Shown: positions 7,741 to 16,063, counted from the first letter of the stretch. The stretch: 64,000 bases of DNA from JABSQH01 sp039177505 (GCA_039177505.1 JBCDFR010000017.1:1-64000); one strand, 5' to 3'. The notes: generated from the letters alone by a model not told the origin. A program made the numbers and translations.

Positions 7741-8454
7741 ATGCGTTTCGTGGTCTCGAAGCCGCTCGCCGCGATATCGGTCCCGTTCGTTGCCGCTGTC
7801 GTTGCGCTGTCCGCATGCGCCAGCGCAGGCGACAGCGCAACCTTGCCAACGCTGGATCGGAGCACCGAGTCGACGGCCTTTGTTGTTCGCGCTGTGCCAA
7901 CCACGACGACCACGCAACCTGCGACGGTCGATGCCGGGACATCAGCGACGGTCGATGCCGGGACATCTGTTCGGACAGGACCTCAGGAGTACACGGTGCA
8001 ATCCGGCGACTACCCCCTGAAGGTCGCAAGTGATTTCGGTATCTCCCTCGACGCACTTGTCGCAGCGAACGGCTGGGGGAGCGCCGACGACTTTCCGACC
8101 CCAAACACCGTGATCCAGATCCCATCGCCTGCGGCAGCCGAGGACGCCGTCGAGGTCGCCACTGACAACGTCGACGAATCAGCACAAGTCGACGACACGT
8201 CAGACGTCGACGAATCAGCAGAAGTCGACGAAACGTCAGACGTCGACGAATCGTCAGAAACGGTCGCCACGAGCGGCAACGAGTGTTCTGCACGCGAGTA
8301 CGCGATCGAGGCGGGCGACACGAGTCGACTCGCGGTAGCGAACAAGTTCGATGTCACTGTTGATGCTCTCGACGCGGCGAATGCGGCGACCAACGGGTAC
8401 AACGCGTTCTATCCCGGGCTACTGATTGTCATCCCGGCGGGGAGTGATTGCTGA
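7741..8454 (+). CDS. LysM-domain lipoprotein
   Basis: 237 residues. The signal peptide ends in a lipobox with the sequence ALSAC (Cys near residue 22). A Thr/Ala/Val-rich linker leads to a LysM domain (EYTVQSGDYPLKVASDFG, then VIQIPSP). An acidic Asp/Glu/Ser linker of repeated units separates this from a second LysM-like module (EYAIEAGDTSRLAVANKF, then LLIVIPAG). LysM domains bind N-acetylglucosamine polymers, so this is probably a peptidoglycan-attached envelope protein. No catalytic domain is present. The frame stays open upstream to 7507, but the signal peptide and the -10 at 7728 fix the start at 7741. Confidence 0.85.
   Translation: MRFVVSKPLAAISVPFVAAVVALSACASAGDSATLPTLDRSTESTAFVVRAVPTTTTTQPATVDAGTSATVDAGTSVRTGPQEYTVQSGDYPLKVASDFGISLDALVAANGWGSADDFPTPNTVIQIPSPAAAEDAVEVATDNVDESAQVDDTSDVDESAEVDETSDVDESSETVATSGNECSAREYAIEAGDTSRLAVANKFDVTVDALDAANAATNGYNAFYPGLLIVIPAGSDC
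7921..7968 (+). repeat. Two tandem 24-bp units in the first linker
   Basis: Two nearly identical in-frame copies of 24 bp (differing in the last base) encode A-T-V-D-A-G-T-S twice, between the lipobox and the first LysM domain. Confidence 0.85.
8170..8259 (+). repeat. 36-bp tandem repeats encoding an acidic linker
   Basis: Two 36-bp units plus a half unit encode variants of V-D-E-S-A-(Q/E)-V-D-(D/E)-T-S-D. The repeats are in frame, so changes in copy number would alter the spacing between the two LysM modules without breaking the gene. Confidence 0.85.
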
Positions 8455-8473
8455 GGGACCCTCGGGTGGGAAG

Positions 8474-9730
8474 TCAGTCGGAGAGGAACACCCGCAGCGC
8501 CGCGGCGAGCGCAGGCGGATCCTCGACCCCGCACAGCTCGCGCGCCGAGTGCATCGACAGCTGTGGCACGCCGACGTCGGCGGTGGCGATACCGAGCCGG
8601 GTCGCCGTGAGCGGGCCGATGGTCGAGCCACAGGGCATGTTGTTGCGCGAGACGAACACCTGCCACGGCACACCGGCCGACTCGCACGCCCGGCGAAACA
8701 GGTCGGCGGTCTTCGCTGACGTCGCATAGCGCTGGTTGGCATTGACCTTGATCACGGGACCGGCGTTGACCATCGGCTGATGCTCCGGGTCGTGCCGCTC
8801 GGTGTAGTTCGGATGCAGTGCATGGGCGTTGTCGGCCGAGATGCACGATGAGGCAGCGAAGGACCGAGCGAGATCGTCGGCCGTACCTCCCCGCCCGTCC
8901 ACGAGGCGTCGCAGCACGGTGTCAAGGAACGGTCCAGCGGCCCCGCTGGTGCTCGATGACCCGACTTCCTCGTGGTCGTTTAGAACGATGATGGCCGCGT
9001 GTTCGTGGGGTTGGGCTGTGGTGAGCGCCGTCGTCGCCGCCCAACACGACACGAGGTTGTCGAGGCGCCCGGACGCCAGCAATGAACGATCGGCACCGAT
9101 CACCGCCGCGCCTTGGGCGTCGTAGAGGCACAGCTCCCACCACGGCGGTGGTGCTCCGAGATCCGCCGACGCGGCGAGCCAGTCAGCGAAGCTGGTCGGC
9201 CAGTCGGTGTCGACGCTCCAGACCGGCTGTAGGTGACGCTGTGGGTCGAGCTTTAAACCGTCGCTGTTCACCCCGCGGTCGAGGTGCACAGCGAGCTGGG
9301 GTACGCGCGCGATCGGCTCGCCGCTGTCGAAGAGCACCGCGTCGCCCTCGGCGGTGACGATCGTGCCGGCAACGGCGAGGTCGCGATCCAGCCAGGTGTT
9401 GTACAGAATGCCGCCATACACCTCGACGCCCAACTGATTCCAGGCGCCGACGCGCACGTCAGGGTTCGGCTTCACGCGCAGACACGGTGAATCGGTATGT
9501 GCGCCGACGATGTGCACCGGTGCGCTGGGAGGGAGCCCAGCTGGTATGCGCCACCCGATGAGCGCGCCGCCACGCACGACGACGCCACGTTCGGGGAGGT
9601 CGTCCCAGCCAAGGGTTTCGTCGAGTCGCTCGAATCCGGTGAGGCGATCGAGGACCGACTCGACGGCATGCCAGGGCGACGGGGATCGGTCGAGAAATGT
9701 GATCAGGTCGTCGAGCGCGCGGTCTTCCAT
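8474..9730 (-). CDS. apeB: M18-family aminopeptidase
   Basis: 418 residues, normal for the family. Metal-binding and catalytic motifs are visible: GAHTDSPCLRVKP near residue 75, NDHEEVGSSSTSGA in the middle, and the C-terminal LSMHSARELCGVEDP. The N-terminus (FLDRSPSPWHAVES) matches the family start. M18 enzymes are tetrahedral dodecamers that remove N-terminal residues from peptides using two zinc ions. The start codon almost abuts that of the divergent pyruvate kinase gene, so both promoters must lie within the other gene or in the ~20-nt gap. Confidence 0.92.
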   Translation of the reverse strand: MEDRALDDLITFLDRSPSPWHAVESVLDRLTGFERLDETLGWDDLPERGVVVRGGALIGWRIPAGLPPSAPVHIVGAHTDSPCLRVKPNPDVRVGAWNQLGVEVYGGILYNTWLDRDLAVAGTIVTAEGDAVLFDSGEPIARVPQLAVHLDRGVNSDGLKLDPQRHLQPVWSVDTDWPTSFADWLAASADLGAPPPWWELCLYDAQGAAVIGADRSLLASGRLDNLVSCWAATTALTTAQPHEHAAIIVLNDHEEVGSSSTSGAAGPFLDTVLRRLVDGRGGTADDLARSFAASSCISADNAHALHPNYTERHDPEHQPMVNAGPVIKVNANQRYATSAKTADLFRRACESAGVPWQVFVSRNNMPCGSTIGPLTATRLGIATADVGVPQLSMHSARELCGVEDPPALAAALRVFLSD

Positions 9731-9750
9731 TGCCTGCTAGACAACCAGAA

Positions 9751-11223
9751 GTGGCTCGCAGAACGAAGATCGTGGCAACGATCGGCCCAGCGACCGACGC
9801 GCCCGAAGTGCTCGAGCGGACCCTCCGCGCAGGCGTCGATGTCGTTCGGCTGAACCTCAGCCACGGCGATCTCGACGAGCATCTGGAGCGGCTGCGGGCG
9901 GTGCGCGAATGCGCCGCAACGATCGATCGCCACGTGGCAGTCCTCGCCGACCTTCCCGGGCCGAAGATCCGTGCCGGTCACTTTCCTCATGGCGGCGTCG
10001 ATCTCAGTCCGGGGAGTTTGATCCGGCTGGTCCCGGGTCCGGGAACGAGCGACGCCGGCCGAATCTCGGTCCCGTACCCGACACTCCTCGATGACCTCGC
10101 CATCGACGCCCGGGTCCAACTCGGCGACGGGGCGATCTCGCTGAAGGTCACCGACGTCGGGGTCGATGCAGCGATGGCGCGAGTCGAGACCGGCGGCCAT
10201 ACGAATGGTGAGCCGGGGGTTCACCTGTCGTCGGAGACGCTTCGGTTGACCACCCCGACCGAGGAGGACCTCGAGCTCGCAGCGGCGATGTGTGCCGAGG
10301 ACGTCGACTTTCTGGCGGTGTCGTTCGTGCGTGCTGCGGACGATGTCGACAGGGTTCGTGAGGTGGCCGGGGGAGCGTCCGAACTCGTCGCCAAGATCGA
10401 GAATCGCGCTGCGATCGACGCACTCGACGAGATCATCGGTGCCAGCGATGCGGTGATGGTCGCCCGTGGAGATCTCGGCATCGATTGCCCCGTCGAGGAT
10501 GTGCCCCATCTGCAGAAACGGATCATTCGCCGTTGCGTCGAGTGCGGTGTCCCGGTCATCACGGCAACACAAATGCTCGAATCGATGATTCATGCTCCTT
10601 CGCCGACACGCGCCGAGGTGAGCGACGTCGCCAACGCCGTGTTCGACGGCACCGATGCCATCATGCTCTCGGGCGAGACGGCGATCGGCCGCGACCCCGC
10701 GGCCGTGGTCGCCACGATGAGCGCCGTCGCCGAGCGTGCGGAGGCCGAGGCCAGCTATCGGGGCTGGGGTCAACGGCTCGGCCGTGTCGAACGACGTCCC
10801 GGGGATACACGCGCACGAATCATCGACCCCGTCACGTCCGCGATCACACACGCGGCATGGCAGGCCAGTCACGACGTGCAGGCAGCGGCGATTCTATGCT
10901 GTACGCGCAGCGGCCGGACGGCCAAGGCCATGGCTCGGTTCCGGCCGGATGCGCGTCTGGTCGGTTTGGCGCCGGAGGTCGCGACGGTGCGAGCGTTGAG
11001 CATGGTGTGGGGCGTCGAGCCGCTTCAGGTCGAGCAGTACGACACGACCGACGAGATGGTGTGGTTCGCGGTCGAACGGGCGATGGAGCATGGCTGCGTC
11101 GAGCACGGAGACACTGTGGTCGTGCTCGTCGGGGCGCCGACCTTGCGTCCCGAGGACGGTCCTCGACGATGGCGCCCTGACGGTGTCGCCACCGACGTGC
11201 TCCGTATCGTCACCCTCGACTGA
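9751..11223 (+). CDS. pyk: Pyruvate kinase
   Basis: 490 residues from a GTG at 9751. The N-terminus ARRTKIVATIGPATDAP and the segments VVRLNLSHG, DLPGPKIR and ITATQMLESMIHAPSPTRAE (active-site and ADP region) identify the enzyme, which converts PEP and ADP to pyruvate and ATP. A TTG at 9730 would add seven residues, but family proteins begin close to the RRTKI block. TAGACA at 9738-9743 ends exactly 7 nt before the GTG, in line with a leaderless start. The C-terminal domain (residues about 350-490) is complete. Confidence 0.93.
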   Translation: MARRTKIVATIGPATDAPEVLERTLRAGVDVVRLNLSHGDLDEHLERLRAVRECAATIDRHVAVLADLPGPKIRAGHFPHGGVDLSPGSLIRLVPGPGTSDAGRISVPYPTLLDDLAIDARVQLGDGAISLKVTDVGVDAAMARVETGGHTNGEPGVHLSSETLRLTTPTEEDLELAAAMCAEDVDFLAVSFVRAADDVDRVREVAGGASELVAKIENRAAIDALDEIIGASDAVMVARGDLGIDCPVEDVPHLQKRIIRRCVECGVPVITATQMLESMIHAPSPTRAEVSDVANAVFDGTDAIMLSGETAIGRDPAAVVATMSAVAERAEAEASYRGWGQRLGRVERRPGDTRARIIDPVTSAITHAAWQASHDVQAAAILCCTRSGRTAKAMARFRPDARLVGLAPEVATVRALSMVWGVEPLQVEQYDTTDEMVWFAVERAMEHGCVEHGDTVVVLVGAPTLRPEDGPRRWRPDGVATDVLRIVTLD

Positions 11224-11238
11224 CCGCGGCCCTCATCC

Positions 11239-11269
11239 CGGCTCGAGCCGTCGAAGGTGGGCGTCGCCC
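11239..11269. terminator. Paired hairpins in the convergent gap after pyk
   Basis: The 48-nt gap between pyk and the convergent small membrane protein gene holds the perfect palindrome CGGCTCGAGCCG (11239-11250) and a GGGC-GTC-GCCC hairpin (11259-11269). Position suggests termination in both directions. There is no T-run. Confidence 0.3.
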
Positions 11270-11271
11270 GG

Positions 11272-11607
11272 TCAGCTGTCGGTGCTGTCGGACTCGTCGT
11301 CGCGCGGGTCGGCGATCGTCACGGTGAACCCGAAGAACGAGCACTCGGTGTCGGTCACCGTCACATCGGTACCGACGCGATCGAAGTTGCCCGCCACCTT
11401 GTCGGCGCAGTCTTGCAATGAGGTTCGCTGTGTCCATACCGCAAACGCCAGGATCACCAGCACCCCAGCAGCGAGAAGCTTCTGGACGATCGTCTTCATC
11501 AGCCACAACGAGACGGCAGCAAACACGAGGAACCCCACGGCGACGGCGATGCCGATATTGCGGGCCTCGTCAAGGGTCAACGCAACGAGCGCGGGCACGG
11601 CGTGCAC
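11272..11607 (-). CDS. Small membrane protein of unknown function
   Basis: About 111 residues from a GTG at 11607; another GTG at 11598 is equally possible. Two hydrophobic segments are visible: one around IGIAVAVGFLVFAAVSLWLM and a second around LLAAGVLVILAFAVW. They are followed by a soluble tail with two Cys residues (DC near residue 65 and EC near 88) and an acidic Asp/Ser-rich end. I recognise no family. The longer minus-strand frame reaching 12585 covers DUF3151 and mobA and is not coding. Confidence 0.5.
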   Translation of the reverse strand: MHAVPALVALTLDEARNIGIAVAVGFLVFAAVSLWLMKTIVQKLLAAGVLVILAFAVWTQRTSLQDCADKVAGNFDRVGTDVTVTDTECSFFGFTVTIADPRDDESDSTDS

Positions 11608-11666
11608 CCTACGCGCACGCGCCCGTCGGCCGCTGTCATCGCCAGGCTCGAACCGGTGCCGGCCGG

Positions 11667-11672
11667 TACGCT
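11667..11672 (+). promoter_or_regulatory. -10 element of the DUF3151 gene
   Basis: TACGCT ends 7 nt before the ATG at 11680. It is the same hexamer as at rsbV and the pheS leader, and supports a leaderless start for DUF3151-mobA. Confidence 0.45.
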
Positions 11673-11679
11673 CGCCACG

Positions 11680-12111
11680 ATGTCCGATCAGCCAATTCAC
11701 ATGTCGCACGGTTTGCCGTCCACGGTGTTGCCCGATCCGTCGGCCGCGTTGGCGAGCGCCCTCGATGCAGCGCTCCAGATCGACGATCTCGACGACCGGC
11801 GTGCTGCAGTGGCCGTCGTGGTGGCGTCCGAGCCGCGGTTTCTGTTGGCGTGGGCTGAACTGGGCGATCTGGGTCGCGACCCGATCGAGCGATACGCCGC
11901 TTACCGCGTCGGGTACCACCGGGGTCTTGATGCGCTGCGTGCGAACGGTTGGCGCGGCAGTGGATACGTGCGGTGGAACGAACCGGGCAACGCCGGATTC
12001 CTGCGTTCGCTGCGTGGTCTGGGCGAGATGGCGGCTGAGATCGGCGAGGAGGACGAAGCCGAGCGCTGTTCGACCTTTCTGCTCCAACTCGACCCGAGCG
12101 GTATCCCGTGA
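11680..12111 (+). CDS. DUF3151 family protein
   Basis: 143 residues. The segments FLLAWAELGDLG, YAAYRVGYHRGLDALRANGW, VRWNEPGNAGFLRSLRGLG and ERCSTFLLQLDP match the actinobacteria-restricted DUF3151 family along its length. The composition suggests a helical, TPR-like soluble protein. No function is established to my knowledge. The ATG at 11680 follows a -10 by 7 nt, so the upstream in-frame extension to 11602 is rejected. Its stop overlaps the next start (TGATG). Confidence 0.85.
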   Translation: MSDQPIHMSHGLPSTVLPDPSAALASALDAALQIDDLDDRRAAVAVVVASEPRFLLAWAELGDLGRDPIERYAAYRVGYHRGLDALRANGWRGSGYVRWNEPGNAGFLRSLRGLGEMAAEIGEEDEAERCSTFLLQLDPSGIP

Positions 12112-12728
12112 TGGTGCGCCGGGGCGCAGTGTTGTCGGGTGGTGCCAGTGCGCGCATGGGGCGCACCAAGGCCCTGATCGAGGTCGACGGCGTTCCGATG
12201 GCAGCTCGGGCCGCGTCCGCGTTGACTGCCGCCGACGCGGCGCCGATCGTTCTGGTCGGTGGAGATCCGGTCGAACTCGAGTCGCTCGGGTTCGATGTGA
12301 TTCCCGACCGGTATCCGGGACAAGGCCCGCTCGGCGGTGTGATCTCGGCGCTCGCTCACTACCAGCACGACGAGGAGTTGGTCGCCGTCGTCGGTTGCGA
12401 CCTGCCGCTGCTTGATGGACAAGTGCTCGAGCATCTCTTCTCAGCCCTCGAAGCAGATCCGACCGTCGATGTCGCAGTCGCTCGAACCGATCGACGCGAA
12501 TCAGCGATCGCTGCATGGCGCAGTGGAACGCGCTCAGCACTGATCGCCCATTTCGAGCGCGGCGGGCGGGCCCTGCACGCGGCAATCGGCGAGCTCTCCA
12601 CTGCCGACGTGCCCGTGGCCGCAGACACCGTCGTCAACGTCAACCGCCCCGCGGAACTCGAGGCGTTACGGGCCGATCGGCTCTCGACGAACCGTTCGGT
12701 GACCGACGACCGAGTCAGCGGTCGATAG
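12111..12728 (+). CDS. mobA: MobA-like molybdenum cofactor guanylyltransferase / NTP transferase
   Basis: 205 residues from an ATG at 12111 sharing bases with the DUF3151 stop; a GTG one codon earlier is also possible. The nucleotide-binding signature LSGGASARMGRTKALIEVDG and the metal-binding GCDLPLL are diagnostic of the MobA/NTP_transf_3 fold, and the C-terminus TVVNVNRPAEL is typical of MobA. The enzyme would transfer GMP from GTP to molybdopterin. A relaxed paralogue (MocA- or CofC-like) cannot be excluded. A second cofactor gene, moaB, lies at 44.8 kb. Confidence 0.8.
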   Translation: MVRRGAVLSGGASARMGRTKALIEVDGVPMAARAASALTAADAAPIVLVGGDPVELESLGFDVIPDRYPGQGPLGGVISALAHYQHDEELVAVVGCDLPLLDGQVLEHLFSALEADPTVDVAVARTDRRESAIAAWRSGTRSALIAHFERGGRALHAAIGELSTADVPVAADTVVNVNRPAELEALRADRLSTNRSVTDDRVSGR

Positions 12729-12765
12729 CCTGAGCTCGCTGTGATGACCGGAACCGCCCGACGCA

Positions 12766-13956
12766 ATGGCTGACCGATCTCGCCGCAAGGCGCCACCGCC
12801 CATCGACTACCGCTGGGTCGATGAGCAGGCGGACCTCGATCGCATCGCGGCCGAGCTGATCGATGCGCCGAGGTATGCGCTCGACACCGAATTCCACCGC
12901 GAGCGGACCTACTACCCCAAGCTCGCGCTTGTGCAGGTGGCGTGGCATGGCGATGGGCGCCAACAGCTCGCGTTGATCGACCCGCTGGCGGTCGATGTCA
13001 AAGCGTTCGACGCCGTCTTCGGCTCACCAGCGCTCTGCGTGGCACACGCCGCTCAACAGGATCTCGACGTTCTGTCCCACTCGGTCGGTTCGGTTCCGCG
13101 ACAGCTGTTCGACACGCAACTGGCAGCAGGCTTTGTCGGCTACGGGACACCGTCGTTGGCGAACCTGCTGCAAGGCGAACTCGGGGTGACGCCGGCGAAG
13201 GGCGATCGGCTGACCGATTGGTTGCGTCGTCCGCTGACCGACAATCAGAAGCAGTACGCAGCCGTCGACGTCGAGTATTTGCTCGAGGTACACGATCGGC
13301 TGGTGGCGCAGCTCGCTGATCGGGGGCGCATCGACTGGGCGCTCAACGCGTGTGAGGAGCTGCGCAAGCGCCCGGTGAGCGGAGCCGAGCCCGAGCACGC
13401 GTGGCTCAAGATCCGCGATGCCCGTTCGTTGCGGCCGGCGGCTCGCGCCGTTGCCTGTTCGGTGGCGGCCTGGCGCGAGCGCCGGGCAATGCGTACAGAC
13501 GTGCCGGCCAGGCATGTGCTGCCTGACCTCGCGGTGCTCGGCATTGCGCAACGCCGACCGACCACCACAGCCGAGCTGTCGCAGGCGCGTGGAGTCGACG
13601 ATCGATATGCCAAAGGCGCCTTTGCCGAGGAGATCCTCGAGGCAGTCCGCGCGGCGAAGAACGCCGCCGCGCCAGATCCGCCGCCGTCGGTCGACGACTT
13701 GGACCGGAGTCTGCGACCGGCGATCACCTTGATCTCCGCCTGGGTCAGCCAATTGTCACGCGACGAGGCGATCGACAATGCTTTGCTCGCCACCCGTGCC
13801 GACATCGTTGCGTTCCTGCGCGGCGACGACGATGCGCGCCTCGCGTCGGGATGGCGCGCCGACTTGCTCGGCGACGGGATTCGCGCCCTCACGTCTGGCC
13901 GAGCCGGACTGACCTTCGACGGCGAAGGCCGACTCAAGCTGCTCCCAGCCCCGTAG
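12766..13956 (+). CDS. rnd: Ribonuclease D-like 3'-5' exonuclease with HRDC domain
   Basis: 396 residues. The DEDD exonuclease motifs are present: ALDTEFHRERTYYP (Exo I), AHAAQQDLD (Exo II) and KQYAAVDVEYLLEVH (Exo III, with Tyr and Asp). Residues about 205-290 form an HRDC domain (AWRERRAMRTDVPARHVLPD). The tail of about 100 residues resembles a second HRDC-like helical region. RNase D trims 3' ends of tRNA precursors and other stable RNAs. It lies 37 nt after mobA. Confidence 0.9.
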   Translation: MADRSRRKAPPPIDYRWVDEQADLDRIAAELIDAPRYALDTEFHRERTYYPKLALVQVAWHGDGRQQLALIDPLAVDVKAFDAVFGSPALCVAHAAQQDLDVLSHSVGSVPRQLFDTQLAAGFVGYGTPSLANLLQGELGVTPAKGDRLTDWLRRPLTDNQKQYAAVDVEYLLEVHDRLVAQLADRGRIDWALNACEELRKRPVSGAEPEHAWLKIRDARSLRPAARAVACSVAAWRERRAMRTDVPARHVLPDLAVLGIAQRRPTTTAELSQARGVDDRYAKGAFAEEILEAVRAAKNAAAPDPPPSVDDLDRSLRPAITLISAWVSQLSRDEAIDNALLATRADIVAFLRGDDDARLASGWRADLLGDGIRALTSGRAGLTFDGEGRLKLLPAP

Positions 13957-14013
13957 CGCCGGCGCGCGAATCGAGCGGCTGGTGCTGCCGGTCGAGGGAT
14001 ACGGTCGTCTCTC

Positions 14014-14919
14014 GTGAGAGGCGACTCCCGCGGTGATCAGGCTGCGCTTCAGCGCGTGATCGCGCTCGAGCGGGAGTTGCTCGATCCCAGCTGCCGGGCC
14101 GATGCTGACGGCGTCTCGGCGCTCTTGGCCGACGACTTTACCGAGATCGGCAAGTCGGGTCGGATGTGGACCCGCGCCGACGTCGTGAGCGCACTGCGCG
14201 CAGGTCCGGCGATGGACGATGTCACCGTTGGCGAGATGCGTGCCGAGATCGTCGCCGACGGGGTCGTCGTGGTGCGCTACACGACTGGTGCACCCATCGC
14301 GTATCGCACGAGTTGGTGGCGCGAGACCTCGTCCGGCTGGCGCTGTTGGTTCCACCAGGCGACGCCGGCGGCGTCGTCACCGTCCGCTGGGGCGGCATCG
14401 TCACCGTCCGCTGGGGCGGCATCGTCACCGTCCGCTGGGGCGGCATCGTCACCGTCCGCTGGGGCGGCATCGTCAGAGTCGGCCGCGATCGGGGCTGTTG
14501 ATCAGCCGTGCTGCAGGCTCGATCGTCGTGGTCCATTGCTCGCTGTCGCGGCTCGGATGGGTGGTCGGCGGTGCTCCCGCCGTGGTCGGAGCACTCAGGG
14601 CCGCACTGGGCTCGGCCGGCACGATCGTGATGCCTGCGCAGACCGGGGTGAGCGACCCCTCCCACTGGCAGGCACCACCGGTCCCAGCATCTTGGTGGCA
14701 GACGATCCGCGACAACTGGCCGCCATTCGATGCCGCGTCCACGCCCATGCGCGGCATGGGCGCAGTCGCCGAGTGCCTGGCCCGGGCGCCCGGGTCCGTC
14801 CACAGCGGACATCCAGCGGTGGGGTTCGTGGCTCAGGGGCCGCGCGCTGCGGCGTTGATGCGTCCACACCCCCTCGAAGCCGGCCTCGGCGACGGCTCAC
14901 CGCTCGGTCGCTTGTATGA
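14014..14919 (+). CDS. NTF2-like (DUF4440) protein with aberrant repeat-extended C-terminus
   Basis: From a GTG at 14014 the first ~118 residues form a DUF4440/SnoaL-like fold: a helix with ALERELLDPSCR, then LLADDFTEIGKSGRMWTRADVV and a final SSGWRCWFHQATPA. Family members normally end at such a WR-x-x-FHQ-x-TP segment. Here no stop follows. Instead the frame enters a 24-bp tandem repeat (A-S-S-P-S-A-G-A units) and continues for some 140 more residues across the first half of the AAC(3)-like gene in another frame. I infer that repeat growth or a frameshift removed the natural stop near 14370-14500. A read-through in the third frame would end at 14501, touching the next start. Confidence 0.6.
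   Translation: MRGDSRGDQAALQRVIALERELLDPSCRADADGVSALLADDFTEIGKSGRMWTRADVVSALRAGPAMDDVTVGEMRAEIVADGVVVVRYTTGAPIAYRTSWWRETSSGWRCWFHQATPAASSPSAGAASSPSAGAASSPSAGAASSPSAGAASSESAAIGAVDQPCCRLDRRGPLLAVAARMGGRRCSRRGRSTQGRTGLGRHDRDACADRGERPLPLAGTTGPSILVADDPRQLAAIRCRVHAHARHGRSRRVPGPGARVRPQRTSSGGVRGSGAARCGVDASTPPRSRPRRRLTARSLV
14371..14475 (+). repeat. Four 24-bp tandem repeats plus partial fifth
   Basis: Units at 14371-14394, 14395-14418, 14419-14442 and 14443-14466 are identical apart from the third base of the first. A 9-bp start of a fifth follows. The period is a multiple of three and free of stops in all three forward frames, so copy-number change keeps every frame open. It sits exactly at the 3' end of the DUF4440 domain and just before the AAC(3)-like gene. 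Confidence 0.95.
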
Positions 14920-15238
14920 CGCTGGAGCGCACATTGTGCTCCTCGGGGTGGGTCACGACAACAACACTTCGCTCCACCTCGCCGAACTGCGCGCCCTCGG
15001 TGACGCCGCGCCGACGATCGCCGACGGTGCGCCGCTGATCGTCGACGGGCGGCCGCGGTGGGTGGAGTATCGCCACGTCGACTACGACGAGGACGATTTT
15101 CCAGCGCTGGCCAATGCGTATCTGGCAGCCGGAGGTCCGCACGCCACCACGTCGCTCGGCGCCGGAGAGGCGCACCTTGTGCCGATGTGCGAGCTGGTCG
15201 ACTTCGGTACTAAGTGGATTGCTGCTCAGCGGGCGTGA
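14498..15238 (+). CDS. AAC(3)-like aminoglycoside N-acetyltransferase family protein
   Basis: 246 residues from a TTG at 14498, which follows a GGGG stretch closely. The core matches the antibiotic_NAT family: VVVHCSLSRLGWVVGG, GTIVMPAQTG, SRAPG-type LARAPGSVHSGHPAVGF, and LLGVGHDNNTSLHLAE with the conserved His/Asp region. Known members acetylate the 3-amino group of 2-deoxystreptamine drugs or small amines. Most chromosomal homologues have unproven substrates. The N-terminus is about ten residues shorter than usual because the 24-bp repeat tract lies immediately upstream, and no ATG or GTG is available in frame there. Confidence 0.8.
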   Translation: MISRAAGSIVVVHCSLSRLGWVVGGAPAVVGALRAALGSAGTIVMPAQTGVSDPSHWQAPPVPASWWQTIRDNWPPFDAASTPMRGMGAVAECLARAPGSVHSGHPAVGFVAQGPRAAALMRPHPLEAGLGDGSPLGRLYDAGAHIVLLGVGHDNNTSLHLAELRALGDAAPTIADGAPLIVDGRPRWVEYRHVDYDEDDFPALANAYLAAGGPHATTSLGAGEAHLVPMCELVDFGTKWIAAQRA

Positions 15239-15268
15239 GCCGAGCGCTCCGCGAAGAATCGTTCGCCG

Positions 15269-16063
15269 TCAGCGTGCCCGTGATGCGACCTGCGGCCACA
15301 ACGCGTCGAATGCGGCGATCGAGTCGGCAGCCCGCCAGCCATAGCTGTGGATCGGTCGCCGGGCACCGATGGCTTCGTTGAGGATCACGCGCTGCGGGAT
15401 CGAGGGCTGCCAAATCGTCGGCGTTCCGACGATACGGGCGAGCTCCGCCTGGCGGCGAGCGGCTTCATTCGACGACGCGGGAACGCGGTTGAGGATGACC
15501 CCGGAGAGCTCCAGGTCGGGGTTGTGACGGTCCCACACCTCGTCGATGGCGTCGGCGATCCCGCCGATACCCCGTAGGCCGAGGGCTGATGGCTCTACCA
15601 CTATGAGCGCGTGACGCGCTGCGCTGAGCGCGCCGACCGTGAGCGCACCGAGCGATGGGGGGCAGTCGATCAGCACGGCGTCGTAGTCGGCACGGGAGTT
15701 GGCGCTGGAGTTGGCGCGGTCGTCGCCGCCGAGCTGGCCGAGGTGCTCAGCCAACGGTGGGAGCGGGCCGCTGTCGAGGGCGTGGAGCCGCCCGGTGGCC
15801 GGGACCACGTCGATGTGTGGCGACCAACTCGATGGCAGAACGGCGTCCGCGAGCGACGCCGTCGGATCGATCGAATCGCTCGCGGCCGTGTGCGGATCGA
15901 TACCGAGGACCCAGCTCGTCGAGCCCTGTGGATCGAGATCGATCACCAGGATGCGCGCGCCCGCCGCATCGGCTGCCGATGCCAGCCCGAGCGTGATCGT
16001 GGTCTTGCCGACCCCACCTTTCTGGTTGATCACTGCGAACGTTCGCTGGCGAATCGCCGTCAT
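15269..16063 (-). CDS. parA: ParA/Soj-family ATPase (orphan)
   Basis: 264 residues. The deviant Walker A KGGVGKTT (residues about 16-23), Walker A' DLDPQGSTSWVLG and Walker B-type VLIDCPPSLG are all intact, which defines the ParA/MinD superfamily. It carries no N-terminal helix-turn-helix. There is no parB next to it, and chromosomal soj-spo0J normally lies near the origin with gid/rnpA genes, so this is an orphan that may position some other cargo. Convergent with the AAC(3)-like gene. Confidence 0.85.
   Translation of the reverse strand: MTAIRQRTFAVINQKGGVGKTTITLGLASAADAAGARILVIDLDPQGSTSWVLGIDPHTAASDSIDPTASLADAVLPSSWSPHIDVVPATGRLHALDSGPLPPLAEHLGQLGGDDRANSSANSRADYDAVLIDCPPSLGALTVGALSAARHALIVVEPSALGLRGIGGIADAIDEVWDRHNPDLELSGVILNRVPASSNEAARRQAELARIVGTPTIWQPSIPQRVILNEAIGARRPIHSYGWRAADSIAAFDALWPQVASRAR

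Noticed and set aside
14371..14475. CRISPR-like array
   Set aside because: The units are contiguous 24-bp tandem repeats without spacers and lie in coding sequence.
14166..14501. Third-frame ORF through the 24-bp repeat
   Set aside because: Its beginning is out of frame with the DUF4440 domain; only its stop position next to the AAC start is of interest.
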